This document shows, piece by piece, positions 8,876 to 19,881 of a DNA stretch of 58,931 nucleotides. The notes under the pieces were generated by a model. The model was given only the letters and a program-made list of their open reading frames with translations, was not told the DNA's origin and did not search any database. Positions within the stretch are counted from its first letter, which is position 1, and every line of letters starts with the position of its first letter. The DNA is from JAWKTT01 sp041398965 (GTDB lineage: Bacteria; Planctomycetota; Planctomycetia; Planctomycetales; Planctomycetaceae): NCBI GenBank assembly GCA_041398965.1, contig JAWKTT010000030.1, positions 1 through 58,931 of the forward strand, in the 5' to 3' direction. The position numbers were made by a program, and so were the translations under genes.

Positions 8876-11020
8876 TTATCCCATCACTTTTGACCACACG
8901 CCGTAGGCGCCGACGATTAGCAGGCCGATGAAAGAAAGGAATAGGAGGATGTCCCACCATACAGGGGGGGAAATGCGGGGGTCTGAGGCGGTGCGGCGGA
9001 GGTAGAGAGCGGCATAGCCGATCATGGGGAGCATGGTTGCTTGCATCAGCCCCGCAAAGGCAACGGCTGACACCGGGTTGATGCCGGTGCAGAAGATTGC
9101 CAGGCAGATGAGCGGCAGCAGCACACACAGAATCGAGATCGACCATTGATGAGCCTTCTCATTGTGCGGGTCCATGAGGCCGAAGACCTTAATGCCATCG
9201 GTAATCATGCGGGAGTGTCCGGCGTTGGCCACGAGGAACGTCGAATACAGCACGGCGACTGCACCAATCAGGAATAGGAACTTCGCGTATTCACCGAAGA
9301 CGGGGACATAGGCGGTCGCCAGAGTGCTGACCATTCTCATCCCGTCGGGGTCGCGACCTTCGCTATACAACACAGCGGCTCCCATGATGAAGAACGCGAT
9401 GGTCGCGACGGTGTAAATGACCATCGACAGGAAGGCATCATAGTGCATGACCCGCATCCAGCCGCGGGCACGGGCAGCCCACGCTTCGTCTTCGGTTCTT
9501 GTACCGATGTGTCGAGCGTAACCCTTCTCGATACACCAATACGGATAGGTGATGAGTTCCGTCGCCCCTACGCCGATGATGCCGAAGGTCGCGAGGGCCA
9601 TCATCAGACCGTTCCCGGTCTCAGGGAGTCGGAAGGAGAGGCCCCGCAGAAACGTCTCAGCGCTGACATGCCACTGCGGCGTGGTTTGCAGACTGATCAC
9701 ATTCCCAATGGTGACGAACGTGAACCCGACGACAAGCACCGTCGATAGGTTTTGAATGATGCCGTAGCGACCGTTCACCAGCAAAGCGATCGTGATGAAT
9801 GTCGCGAATGCGGCCCAGTACTTGTCATCCCATGTCCAAGGTTCCGTCAGCGACTTCACGCTTTCCTTGTGCAACGCGACGAGTTTCTCCGCCTTCTGAA
9901 TCTCCATCGTCAGAGCATCGATTCTCACGACCGGAATCGTGCTGGCCTGCTTCGCTGCCAGTTCCTCTTCAAGCAAGAGCTTTTGCTTCGCCTCCTTCGC
10001 GATCCCTTCAGCCAATCGCACCCGATGCTGCCCGACCAGGAGACTCGTCGACTCGCCACCTTCACGAGAAACGATTCGATCGACGTCAACCAGCATCTCG
10101 GCCAAGACGGCGTGCCCCCGGTCGATTCGACGGAGCCTTTCGATCGATGGGGATTCCTTAAAGCTTTTGTTGGCGACACGGCGGTTCGCTTCCTGTTGCA
10201 GCGAGTCTGCGTTAAGTTCCGTCAGCCGCTGCCGTAATTTCTCACGGTGTGCTTCCACTGCCGCCGGGTTCGACGCTTGATCCTCCACCATCGCGACGCG
10301 GTACATGTCGCCAAGTTCCGCACGTTCGGCCGGCGACAACTTTTCGAGGCGGGCGATCGTCCCCCGTTGTCTCGTTTCGACCCAATCACTGACTTCCTTC
10401 AACTCAGCTGACTGAGATGTGGGCTCGTTGTTCTCAGTAACATCATACATCAGATGCAGGTCGTACGCGGTGAGAAAGGTCTCGTCCCAGTCGAGGTACT
10501 GATTCAGCTGGCTGGCCGATGGGGTTTGAATCGCCCGGGCGTAGTCTCCTTGAAGCGGGAACGAAAGGGCGAGAGCCTGCCCGACCCCGCCAACGATCCC
10601 CCCCAATTGGGCGATCGATGCAGCCATCATCACCAGCCAGAACCAGAGAATCCAATTCGCCCGACCGATTCGGCCCGGCACCAGGTTGAGAGCCGCCAAC
10701 GTCGTTTGACCATGCGTGATGGCGTGTCGACCGAGCTCGATCTGCACGAAGACCTTGATGACACAGCCTATGACAATCAGCCAGAGCAACGCCATTCCCG
10801 CCTGAGCACCGGTCTTCGTGGTCGCAATGAGTTCGCCCGAACCGACGATGCTTCCAGCGATAATCAACCCCGGCCCCAACTGACGGAGCGTCCCGAAGAA
10901 ATTCCGGGGCGGGTCCATGAGACCGGATTCGCTCGTGGTTTCCGTCGATGAAATGGGGGCATCTGAAGCAGACAACGCGGTCGATTTCAGTGGGGAATCT
11001 TCGGAGGGACTCGACGTCAT
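8876..11020 (-). CDS. Divergent Nramp-family transporter with ~240-residue coiled insert
   Basis: A 714-residue membrane transporter with the Nramp (LeuT-like) layout: helix 1 at about 48-68 (LGPGLIIAGSIVGSGELIA), then helices at 76-95, 120-152, 402-445, 470-492 and five more up to 710. In true Nramp metal transporters helix 1 carries DPGN and helix 6 carries MPH; here these positions read SIVGSGE and ATELITYPY, so metal coordination must differ. Between helices near 152 and 400 lies a charged, largely helical insert (LEKLSPAERAEL, LRQRLTELN, EEELAAKQ), likely extracytoplasmic or cytoplasmic coiled coil depending on topology. The N-terminal 40 residues are Ser/Thr-rich. The ATG is at 11018-11020. 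Specificity could be Mg2+, Mn2+ or something else. Confidence 0.8.
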   Translation of the reverse strand: MTSSPSEDSPLKSTALSASDAPISSTETTSESGLMDPPRNFFGTLRQLGPGLIIAGSIVGSGELIATTKTGAQAGMALLWLIVIGCVIKVFVQIELGRHAITHGQTTLAALNLVPGRIGRANWILWFWLVMMAASIAQLGGIVGGVGQALALSFPLQGDYARAIQTPSASQLNQYLDWDETFLTAYDLHLMYDVTENNEPTSQSAELKEVSDWVETRQRGTIARLEKLSPAERAELGDMYRVAMVEDQASNPAAVEAHREKLRQRLTELNADSLQQEANRRVANKSFKESPSIERLRRIDRGHAVLAEMLVDVDRIVSREGGESTSLLVGQHRVRLAEGIAKEAKQKLLLEEELAAKQASTIPVVRIDALTMEIQKAEKLVALHKESVKSLTEPWTWDDKYWAAFATFITIALLVNGRYGIIQNLSTVLVVGFTFVTIGNVISLQTTPQWHVSAETFLRGLSFRLPETGNGLMMALATFGIIGVGATELITYPYWCIEKGYARHIGTRTEDEAWAARARGWMRVMHYDAFLSMVIYTVATIAFFIMGAAVLYSEGRDPDGMRMVSTLATAYVPVFGEYAKFLFLIGAVAVLYSTFLVANAGHSRMITDGIKVFGLMDPHNEKAHQWSISILCVLLPLICLAIFCTGINPVSAVAFAGLMQATMLPMIGYAALYLRRTASDPRISPPVWWDILLFLSFIGLLIVGAYGVWSKVMG

Positions 11021-11166
11021 GGAACAGCCTCAAATCGAACGAAACAGATAGGTCCCACCTTATACCGCCCCAGTGCCAGCTTCACAATCCGACAGCATGA
11101 TTCGCGACAAAGTGTGCCCCCCGCCGCTTCCCTCTGCGACGGACTTCTTTATTGTCGCAATGACAA

Positions 11167-12600
11167 TCACTCGGGCTTCGGGAGCGGAATCTCCAATTGA
11201 GAGGGAGCAACTTTGAGGGCGGCCTTGTGTTCTGCCACAATCCTCTGAATGCTGGCGATCACTTCGGGATTCTTGGCGGCGAGGTTGTGCCGCTCGGAAG
11301 GATCATGATCGAGATGAAACAATAGTGGAGGATCGTGCGGAACCCCTTTTGCCGAGTCGGGACCATATCCCCCTTGCGTGATGAAGTGGGCCTTCCAAGG
11401 TCCGCTGCGGACAGCCATCAGATGCGTTCCGCGATAGTAATAGACAACATCGCGAGCCGATGGGCCGGTCCCTTTCAGTAATGGCGAAAGATCGATGCCA
11501 TCCATAGGGCGATCGGTCGGTACCTGCCCCCCGGAGAGAGCGACACACGTCGGAAACAGGTCGAGCGTCCCCGCCAGTTCCGACGTGATGCGTCCCCCCG
11601 GTATCGTCCCCGGCCACCAGGCGATCCCCGGAACCCGCATCCCCCCTTCCCAGGTGCAACCCTTCCCCTCCTTCAATAAACCGGCTGACCCACCCTGCTC
11701 ATCAAAGATCAACCACGGTCCATTATCACTGGTAAACCAGACGAGCGTGTTCTCGGCCAGTCCCTCAGCCTTCAACGTGTCGAGAATCTGCCCGACCGAC
11801 CAGTCAATCTCCTCGATGACATCACCATACAACCCCCGCGCACTTCGACCCGCAAACTCCGGATGACGAAAAAGTGGAACGTGCGGCAGATTGTGAGGCA
11901 AGTACACAAAGAACGGCTGTTCCTTATGCTCCCGAATAAATTTGGTCGCCTGCGCAGTGTATCGCCGTGTAATCGTCGTCTGATCGGCAGGTCGTTCGAC
12001 AACCTCGAGGTCCCGCATGATCGGGACATTCCAATACTCCGACTTCGGCTCCCAAAACGCTCCTCGCCCCTTCGGTCCCACATCGTTCAAACGATCCATA
12101 TCGTTCGAATAGGGAATGCCGAAGTAGGTGTCGAACCCCTGATTCGTCGGCAGAAACTGAGGCAAATGCCCGAGATGCCATTTGCCGAAACATCCCGTCG
12201 CATAGCCCCGCTCTCGCAGTGACTCCGCGAGCGTGATTTCGTCCGCTGGCAGCCCCCCTCCCGAGTCAGGAAACAGCACGCGACGACGATCGCTATACAT
12301 CCCCGTGCGGATCGGTAGCCGCCCCGTCAACAGAGCCGACCGACTCGGCGTACAAACGGAATCAGCCGAATAGAACTGAGTAAACCGCAACCCCTCCGCC
12401 GCCATCCGATCCAAATGCGGCGTCCGAATCGTCGGATGCCCATAACAACTCAAATCCCCATACCCCAAATCATCTGCAAAGATGATCACAATGTTAGGCC
12501 CCCGCCCCTCCGCCCCAAACACCGAAGACCCACCCAGCATTCCACCCACTACCACCATAAACACCCAGCGAAGAGCATCAGCTACAAGAAAAGACTTCAT
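11167..12600 (-). CDS. Secreted type I sulfatase (formylglycine-dependent)
   Basis: A 477-residue sulfatase of the alkaline-phosphatase superfamily that hydrolyses sulfate esters, probably of polysaccharides, outside the cytoplasm. A signal peptide covers about residues 1-30. The first metal site is in IIFADDLGYGD (39-49). The cysteine converted to formylglycine is Cys83 in CTPSR (83-87), followed by the usual LLTGR. The second part holds TSDNGPW (metal site) and GGMRVPGIAWWPG, as expected for arylsulfatase A-like enzymes. The C-terminus (HDPSERHNLA) is also typical. No sulfatase-maturating enzyme is in the window. Planctomycetes usually carry many such genes. Confidence 0.93.
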   Translation of the reverse strand: MKSFLVADALRWVFMVVVGGMLGGSSVFGAEGRGPNIVIIFADDLGYGDLSCYGHPTIRTPHLDRMAAEGLRFTQFYSADSVCTPSRSALLTGRLPIRTGMYSDRRRVLFPDSGGGLPADEITLAESLRERGYATGCFGKWHLGHLPQFLPTNQGFDTYFGIPYSNDMDRLNDVGPKGRGAFWEPKSEYWNVPIMRDLEVVERPADQTTITRRYTAQATKFIREHKEQPFFVYLPHNLPHVPLFRHPEFAGRSARGLYGDVIEEIDWSVGQILDTLKAEGLAENTLVWFTSDNGPWLIFDEQGGSAGLLKEGKGCTWEGGMRVPGIAWWPGTIPGGRITSELAGTLDLFPTCVALSGGQVPTDRPMDGIDLSPLLKGTGPSARDVVYYYRGTHLMAVRSGPWKAHFITQGGYGPDSAKGVPHDPPLLFHLDHDPSERHNLAAKNPEVIASIQRIVAEHKAALKVAPSQLEIPLPKPE

Positions 12601-12855
12601 AAACCACCCCCAGCCCCGGCCAAACCGCGACTGCCTTGTAAGAGAGATGTATTGCTCACACGCAATGCGAGGCCGGACGATCCGATCACATTCACTGACA
12701 ATGGAACCGTCGTTTTTCGCACCAATCGTATTCCAGAATCCTTGTCATTCATAGAATTGGCGGCGTGCAGAAGAGCCGTCACCTCGGCCGGTTGGAGATA
12801 CCCTGATGTCTACTTCACCTGGGTCGCGTAGTTCTGATGTTGGCTAATCTTTGTC

Positions 12856-13452
12856 TTAATGTAGCCTTTCCCTTTCGCTATCGTCACCATGTAGAAACTG
12901 TTTAATCACATCAGATATATCCGGAAACGTTCCGCCCTTTTCCTTAACCTCCTGCTGCGTTGACTTGATGGCATTCTCAAGCATGACGTGTTTAATGATA
13001 ACTGTTCCGTCCTTGCCCCACTTCGGCAATGCGTTACCATCATTTTGAGTACGAATCTCTATGCCAGATAACCTCGCGGCTGCAATCTCAGCGAAATGGC
13101 TGCGAGCAATTACTGCCTCGTTAATCTCCAACTGCAACACCCCCGGCCCCTTTGAGAACACATCATACACAACTGTGTGGCCAACTCGCACGACAACTCT
13201 AACAACCTGCTCAGGGGTCACGTTAACGGAATTACCGAGTTGAAAGTTCCCTCCAATGTTCGGGAACTTCGCCAGCTGCTCGATGTTAGGATTAACGTCA
13301 ATTTTAACGGTTGGACTATACCTCTTATCACCAGTTATGACGACCGACAGTTTCTCTTGTTGCACACTGTCGTCAGCACGAGGCGACGACAATGCAAAGA
13401 ACCCAAGAGTGGATACGAAAACCAAACAGACTGCAGACTGCCATTTATTCAT
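12856..13452 (-). CDS. Small secreted protein coupled to the patatin gene
   Basis: A 198-residue protein that I do not recognise. It starts with a Sec signal peptide (about residues 1-27, ending near SSPRADD). The mature part has a beta-rich N-terminal half (LSVVITGDKRYSPTVKIDV, then VVRVVVRVGHTVVYDVF), a helix (EINEAVIARSHFAEIAAARL) and a charged C-terminal helix ending HGDDSERERLH. Its ATG lies 1 nt after the stop codon of the patatin-like gene, so translation is almost certainly coupled. Both genes are visibly AT-richer than their neighbours. A role as a partner, inhibitor or chaperone of the lipase is inference from the coupling only. Confidence 0.7.
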   Translation of the reverse strand: MNKWQSAVCLVFVSTLGFFALSSPRADDSVQQEKLSVVITGDKRYSPTVKIDVNPNIEQLAKFPNIGGNFQLGNSVNVTPEQVVRVVVRVGHTVVYDVFSKGPGVLQLEINEAVIARSHFAEIAAARLSGIEIRTQNDGNALPKWGKDGTVIIKHVMLENAIKSTQQEVKEKGGTFPDISDVIKQFLHGDDSERERLH

Positions 13453-13453
13453 A

Positions 13454-15349
13454 TTACTTCCCCATTATCGTGTTGTCTGGATATTGGTGAGCGATCATTA
13501 GAATTAGGACCGAATCAGGTTCACCCTGCGGAATCTCGACCCCAGCTTCAGTACACTTAAGTTGAAGTGCGTTAACGTTCTCGTCCGAGCGATTACCCTT
13601 CGGCTTAGGGGTCAGAAACCAAGCCCGGGGACCCGCAAAAATGGTCACTCCTTCTGGAAAAGGGATGACCTGCCCCGATGCTGCACCGCTAATCTCGACG
13701 TGGTATGCCCGTACTCGCATCTTCGGCGGGGTGTTGTCAGTCGCCAAGTAGCCGTCCTCAAATGGAACAAAATCTCCCATCGATGGAAGTCCGTTCTTCC
13801 AATCCGATATCGACAGACGATTCACGAACAAACTATTCCAGAAAAGACCAAGAAAAACAACGACATGAAACAGCATAATTGCCCCAAAGGCACCGACTAG
13901 CCGCCAATCCCGATTGGGCAACTGCGACGCTGAAGTTAGTTCATCAAACTCAGGCGTAGGTGTGGCATCTACCTTTCTCACTTCTCCCTCCGACGTACTA
14001 ACTGACGAGTCTTTGCTCGCGTCAACGGGAGTTTCCAGCTCCGTGACTACGACATGCGCATTCTCCCATCCAAGACGTAGCAACAGGTCAAGCTCGTTTC
14101 TCGAAAGGTGATTAAGGTCTGTTCGTATATTGGCCGCCATGGTTTGCTCATTATCTTCAGTGTTGATTCCTTTTATGTTCCCGTCCCGCAATGAAAAGGT
14201 GTTTTTCTCGAATCCACGGAGAAACTCTGCCGAGACATTTATCATCAACATGACGATCGTCTGTAGGTTTCTCCATATTATATTTGGCATCCAAAACGGC
14301 TTGCCATGCTTGACGGCTTGCCCTGCGTCTGAAATCAATAGATTTGAATCGCCCCCTGAGGCATTCCGCATCCGGAAGTACTTGGCTCCCTGATTGTCTG
14401 CTACGCCTCCATCGCAAAAATACTCACTCTTATCTGCACCCTTCGGAATTTTTCTGCGAGGCGAAGCTATCAAGGGGGGAAACGCTGAAGAAATCGCTAC
14501 GACCTCAGAAAGCGGGTAGTCGTCTTTGTGGTCTTGTTTATTTGTGGTGCCGATGCCAATTGCAGACTCTCGCCACGTTCCGTATCCAAACTCCTCGCCA
14601 CAAGGGTTATGATAGAAAGACAAAAGCTCAAGTTTTGTCAAATTGGTAGTCAGAATATGGATGTGTCCGGTGCAATCTTTTAACCTGAACGACTCGGCCC
14701 GTTTTATTCCCCATTGCCCTCTCTTTTCGGTCGACTTAAATAATTCACTCCGATCGTACTGGCGGACTAGTGACTTGAATGTACTCCAGTACGAATTCAG
14801 AAACCCGAAAGCACAAAGTGTGGCGATGGACACGCAAATTGCTAGCCATATCGACACATCTGTAGAGTAGAAGGAAATCTGCTTGGCTCCATGCCAGGCT
14901 GAATGTGTCCATGAACAAAATAAAGCTAATGGCAACCCGAGGCAGAACCACCTCAATATCATTCGCCATACAATCCGAGTGCGAATGTCTGTACTGCAAA
15001 ACTGAACAATCTGGCGACCGCGGCCGAAGAAGTAATCCTTGCTATCCTGAGAAGACGGCCTATCCCATTTACAGTAGTCATTCCAGTGCCGCCCCATGTG
15101 GGCGGCGAGAATGGCCCCGCCGGAGATGCCGTATACTTGAGTTACGATGAATGAAGGCTTACCCTCACTTAAATTGTTAGCTTTCGAATCGACGGGTCTC
15201 AGGTAATTGAACCTAACAAGGTACGCGAGAACGCCGAGATGGTAGATCGTGGCCCGAAACCCGCCACCGGACAGAGAAAGTACACATTCCTCCGGCGTCT
15301 TGCGGTCAACAGGCTCACCAGCGTTTATCTGCTGCTCTGACATCAACAA
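13454..15349 (-). CDS. Membrane-inserted patatin-like phospholipase
   Basis: A 631-residue protein with a split patatin-like lipase domain. The oxyanion loop GGGFRA is at 28-33, the nucleophile elbow GISGG at 74-78 (Ser76), and the catalytic DGG at 313-315 (Asp313), so the Ser-Asp dyad is intact. Between elbow and Asp lie two strong hydrophobic helices at about 130-148 and 166-184, and a third helix is at about 484-505, followed by a 125-residue C-terminal domain, probably extracytoplasmic. This is much larger than typical bacterial patatins (~300 residues). The region after DGG (LLISDAG..., LDLLLRLGWENA) is also family-like. It is followed 1 nt later by a small secreted-protein gene. AT-rich composition suggests transfer. 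Substrate is presumably phospholipid, unproven. Confidence 0.85.
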   Translation of the reverse strand: MLMSEQQINAGEPVDRKTPEECVLSLSGGGFRATIYHLGVLAYLVRFNYLRPVDSKANNLSEGKPSFIVTQVYGISGGAILAAHMGRHWNDYCKWDRPSSQDSKDYFFGRGRQIVQFCSTDIRTRIVWRMILRWFCLGLPLALFCSWTHSAWHGAKQISFYSTDVSIWLAICVSIATLCAFGFLNSYWSTFKSLVRQYDRSELFKSTEKRGQWGIKRAESFRLKDCTGHIHILTTNLTKLELLSFYHNPCGEEFGYGTWRESAIGIGTTNKQDHKDDYPLSEVVAISSAFPPLIASPRRKIPKGADKSEYFCDGGVADNQGAKYFRMRNASGGDSNLLISDAGQAVKHGKPFWMPNIIWRNLQTIVMLMINVSAEFLRGFEKNTFSLRDGNIKGINTEDNEQTMAANIRTDLNHLSRNELDLLLRLGWENAHVVVTELETPVDASKDSSVSTSEGEVRKVDATPTPEFDELTSASQLPNRDWRLVGAFGAIMLFHVVVFLGLFWNSLFVNRLSISDWKNGLPSMGDFVPFEDGYLATDNTPPKMRVRAYHVEISGAASGQVIPFPEGVTIFAGPRAWFLTPKPKGNRSDENVNALQLKCTEAGVEIPQGEPDSVLILMIAHQYPDNTIMGK

Positions 15350-15709
15350 CCCCTTCGTAATTCACGGCAGAAGTACCGTTGACAAAATGAGCTGATACGG
15401 CCCTATCAACAATCATCGCCCCACGTAGTTTCTAACGATCTCAGATTGCCATCTGATTTGCAATGACAAAACTCTCCAAAAAACGTATTCGTTCTACGCT
15501 TCTGACACTGCGATTCATGTTCTGGGGCAGGGGTGCAGATGTCGGTTAATGTGTGAATACGACTGCGGATGGCTGTCGAATCGTTGGCACCGTAGTTTCC
15601 GGGTGCTGTGAATGACAGTGCCGAATTGCCGTATGGAACACGGCTACTCGAATCGGCGACATGTCTGCAATGCGACGAACATGGATGTCCATCGTACGGG
15701 GGGACTATC
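15350..15709. other. Intergenic region upstream of the patatin gene, 360 bp
   Basis: This segment separates asnS (ending at 15710) from the patatin gene. It should contain the promoter for the patatin pair. No coding frame with family similarity, repeat or clear hairpin was recognised; composition resembles the AT-rich patatin region in its left half. Confidence 0.4.
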
Positions 15710-17125
<1,416 letters not shown>

Positions 17126-17222
17126 CAGACACTCCCTTGAAAAAGTTGAGACCGGCGTAATCTAATCCGTTTCGTCGAGCGATTGTAGGCCGAGCGATCA
17201 AACAGTCGCGTCATGCCAAGGG

Positions 17223-17256
17223 GGACGAGCGGGAGACGAGGGGCTCCCGCTCGTCC
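17223..17256 (-). terminator. Hairpin between esterase and asnS
   Basis: A perfect 13-bp inverted repeat (GGACGAGCGGGAG / CTCCCGCTCGTCC, 8-nt loop) starts 10 bp after the esterase stop codon on the minus strand. There is no T-run behind it, but position and stability suggest transcription termination of the esterase gene before asnS. Confidence 0.55.
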
Positions 17257-17265
17257 TGACAGATG

Positions 17266-18153
17266 TTAGTTCTTCAGCAGGCTGTCGATCAGGTACTCGG
17301 TCGTGTTCTTGATCTTCGGCTCCTTGATGCCCGGATGCACGAGGGTCACTTCGACGCCGACCTTTTCCAGCCGTTCTGCGAGTTTGACCCCCATAATGCC
17401 GGAGTGAGTCGGGTCTTTGGGCGATGCACCGACAACGGGAACTTCGCCGCCATAAAACAGTCCGATCGGGGGATCATCCTTACTGACGTGTTCGATGGGG
17501 GAGTATTCATGAATCCACGGGAGAACTTTTTCCCGCTCGGCCATAACCGTGTCGAGGTCTTTCAGGCCGAAGGCGTGGGCACCGTAGCTGTAGTTGGGCA
17601 TCCACTCGCGGAGTTCTTTGGGATCGAGCGAGACCTGTGCTCCATTGACCGCGGCACAGAAGAGGCGGGTTGACTCGCGGGCGATGGGGTCATCGCTTTG
17701 GGGGTCTGCCATGTCATCATGAAAGGCGAGCCAGAGGGAGGTACAGGCCCCGGCTGAGCCACCAGTTGCCCCGATTTTCGTTTTGTCGAGGTTCCATTCC
17801 TTTGCCTTTGAACGGATGAACTGTAAGGCCCGGGCGGCATCGCCAAGGGGGGCCTTCACTGGGGGTTCGACCTTGTCTTCGACGCCATTCTGGACATAGC
17901 GGTAGTTGATCGAGATGACGGAGATACCCCGGTCCAGGAACGCCTTGGGGTTCATCTTCTTGTCGCCGCCTCGCCAACCTCCGCCGTGAATGTTGAGGAC
18001 GACCGGCGTCGGTTTGTCAGACTTCGCGGGGTAGAAGTCGAGGACGTTGCGGGGATGGGGGCCGTAGGAAACTTCAAGTTGCGTCTGGAGTTCTTCGGCA
18101 TGGGCGAAGTGCCCCACGAGGAGCAACGACATCAGCGTCAACAGGTATCGCAT
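17266..18153 (-). CDS. Secreted alpha/beta-hydrolase (BD-FAE/esterase type)
   Basis: A 295-residue exported hydrolase. The signal peptide covers about residues 1-19 (cleavage near AHA-EE). The oxyanion-hole motif HGGGW is at 56-60 and the nucleophile motif GGSAGA at 131-136 (Ser133). The catalytic His is probably the one in TLVHPG near residue 275. The pattern YGPHPRNVLDFYPA before HGGG is common in planctomycete carbohydrate esterases and BD-FAE-like proteins. The natural substrate (acetylated or feruloylated polysaccharide, or a small ester) cannot be fixed. A hairpin follows the stop codon. Confidence 0.85.
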   Translation of the reverse strand: MRYLLTLMSLLLVGHFAHAEELQTQLEVSYGPHPRNVLDFYPAKSDKPTPVVLNIHGGGWRGGDKKMNPKAFLDRGISVISINYRYVQNGVEDKVEPPVKAPLGDAARALQFIRSKAKEWNLDKTKIGATGGSAGACTSLWLAFHDDMADPQSDDPIARESTRLFCAAVNGAQVSLDPKELREWMPNYSYGAHAFGLKDLDTVMAEREKVLPWIHEYSPIEHVSKDDPPIGLFYGGEVPVVGASPKDPTHSGIMGVKLAERLEKVGVEVTLVHPGIKEPKIKNTTEYLIDSLLKN

Positions 18154-18603
18154 GAGTTGTGCCTTTGAATAGGGTGTGATCTCGAATCGTTTCAGCCGGG
18201 TCGACTCTCGGCCCGGCCCGCAGACGACACAATACCCGGATTTGTGTCTGTTCCGCCAGCGTCGCCGGGGAGAGTACCGTTACTCGACTGGTCCAGAAGT
18301 CCTCGTTGTCCGTTGAGAATGTCGACAGATGCCGGACCTGGATGTCTGGCGTGGTTGGAAATCTAGAAACGCGAAACCTTTCGGGGTCGCCTCGGGTCTA
18401 ACTTGCTGTAGAATGCTGAACTGCGCTGCCGTACTTTACGATAGGCGGGACACTGTCGGGAGTTGCTTCCGATGAGGTGTGTTCGCCGAGTGCAGCAGTC
18501 GTCGACTGCGCATAAGTTGAAGACCTCAAGAGACTTAGAGTCTCGATTGCATAGTCGTCCTACCCCGTTGGGTTCTTGGTGACAGGGACCTCCCTCCCGG
18601 AAT
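18154..18603. other. Intergenic region before the pseudopilin cluster, 450 bp
   Basis: This divergent gap lies between the esterase gene and the pseudopilin operon, and must contain both promoters. No gene, tRNA or convincing promoter motif was recognised. The sequence just before 18604 (GGACCTCCCTCCCGGAATT) has no strong ribosome-binding site. Confidence 0.35.
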
Positions 18604-19122
18604 TTGTTGATGAGGAGATTGTTGATGCTGAGCCTGTCGAGTCGTGGTCTGTCGTCGCCGTCCCGCCGTGTGCGGGTGTTGTCGGGACGTCGCAGTGGAT
18701 TTACGCTGTTGGAAGTGTTGATCGTATTGGTCATCATCGGCGTCATCTCGGCGATGGTCGTTCCCCGATTGCTCGGGTCGCAGCGTCAGGCGCTGATTGA
18801 CACGACGAAGATCGAACTGACCAAGGCCAAGGGAACACTCGACCTCTACGCCAAGGACCACTTTGGACGTTATCCTGATGCGAAGGGACAAGACGTCTGG
18901 GCAGTGCTGATGTCCAAAGAAGAGAAGAACGGCGTCGTCATCGAGCCGTATCTTCCGGCCGCTCACAAGGATGCCTGGGGACACCCATTGTACTACGAAT
19001 ACCCCAGTTCTAAGCTACCCTCTGGAGACCCCGCCATCTGGTCGTCTGGACCAAACGAAGTCAACGACAATGGTGGTGGCGACGACATTAACAACTGGGA
19101 CGCATTGAATCAGGACATCTAG
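18604..19122 (+). CDS. gspG: Type II secretion major pseudopilin, GspG-like
   Basis: A 172-residue prepilin. The prepilin peptidase site is G32/FTLLE with Glu at +5, followed by a 20-residue hydrophobic helix (VLIVLVIIGVISAMVVPRLLG). The body has the GspG pattern: helix IELTKAKGTLDLYAKDHFGRYP, then DAWGHPLYYEYPS, and a late calcium-site-like segment WSSGPNEVNDNGGGDDINNW. It should form the main subunit of a pseudopilus at the inner membrane. The leader is unusually long (32 residues); the start could be at 18604 or an ATG 6 or 21 nt further on. It leads a row of five pseudopilin genes. Confidence 0.9.
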   Translation: MLMRRLLMLSLSSRGLSSPSRRVRVLSGRRSGFTLLEVLIVLVIIGVISAMVVPRLLGSQRQALIDTTKIELTKAKGTLDLYAKDHFGRYPDAKGQDVWAVLMSKEEKNGVVIEPYLPAAHKDAWGHPLYYEYPSSKLPSGDPAIWSSGPNEVNDNGGGDDINNWDALNQDI

Positions 19123-19161
19123 TCGCGTTGAACAGGGTCCCTTCGACGTGGTCGAGGGGAT

Positions 19162-19881
19162 GTGGGGGATGTGACAGTAACGGGAGGGGTCGTGCGGCTC
19201 GTGATGGCTCCGATGTGCGTCGATCGACAGCGAGTCGCAGAAGTCTTTGCGACTCGTCACCGTCGCGCGTTCACCCTGCTGGAGCTGGTTGTCGTCTTGG
19301 CAATCATCGTTGTGCTGGCTGGTCTCACGTGGCCGTCGATGCTCCGTTACATCCGCGAACAAGAGATTCGCGAACAAGCCCATGCCGTCCGAATGGCCCT
19401 CGCAGGGAGCCGGGTTAAAGCGATTGATACCGGCTTAACCTATCAGTTCCGCTACGAACCGGGGGGGCGTCGATACATCGTGCTTCCCTATGATCTCCCT
19501 GAAAGTGCCGCGACGGGCAGCGTCGGGACGGGTGACAACTCGGCTGCTCAGCGGGGCATCTCATCGGCAGTGGTCGAAGCGGTGTTGCCCACCCTGACCG
19601 GCCAACTCCCCGAGTCGTGCCACTTCGACTGGCCACTGGCGCGGAACGTGGTCACGAATGCCGAGCAGCAAGTGGCGACAGAATCGCTCCCGCAAGAGTG
19701 GCTGTCTCTATTCCCGGACGCTACGCAACTACAATCGACCGCATGGTCACAGCCGATTCTGTTCTACTCGGACGGGACGACTGACGACAATCACCTGACG
19801 ATCCTCAACGAGCTGGATCGGAGTATCGAATTGTCCCTGCGTGGCCTGACCGGTGCGACAACGGTGGGGCCACTCAAATGA
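19162..19881 (+). CDS. Type II secretion minor pseudopilin, GspH-like
   Basis: A prepilin-like protein of up to 239 residues. The processing site reads RRA/FTLLEL; the residue before cleavage is Ala36, where Gly is almost universal, so processing may be less efficient. The hydrophobic helix LVVVLAIIVVLAGLTWP follows, then QEIREQAHAVRMALAGSRVKAID, typical of GspH/FimT proteins. The start is uncertain: GTG at 19162, GTG at 19192 (4 nt after GGAGG) or ATG at 19204 are all in frame. The stop overlaps the start of the next gene in ATGA. Confidence 0.75.
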   Translation: MGDVTVTGGVVRLVMAPMCVDRQRVAEVFATRHRRAFTLLELVVVLAIIVVLAGLTWPSMLRYIREQEIREQAHAVRMALAGSRVKAIDTGLTYQFRYEPGGRRYIVLPYDLPESAATGSVGTGDNSAAQRGISSAVVEAVLPTLTGQLPESCHFDWPLARNVVTNAEQQVATESLPQEWLSLFPDATQLQSTAWSQPILFYSDGTTDDNHLTILNELDRSIELSLRGLTGATTVGPLK

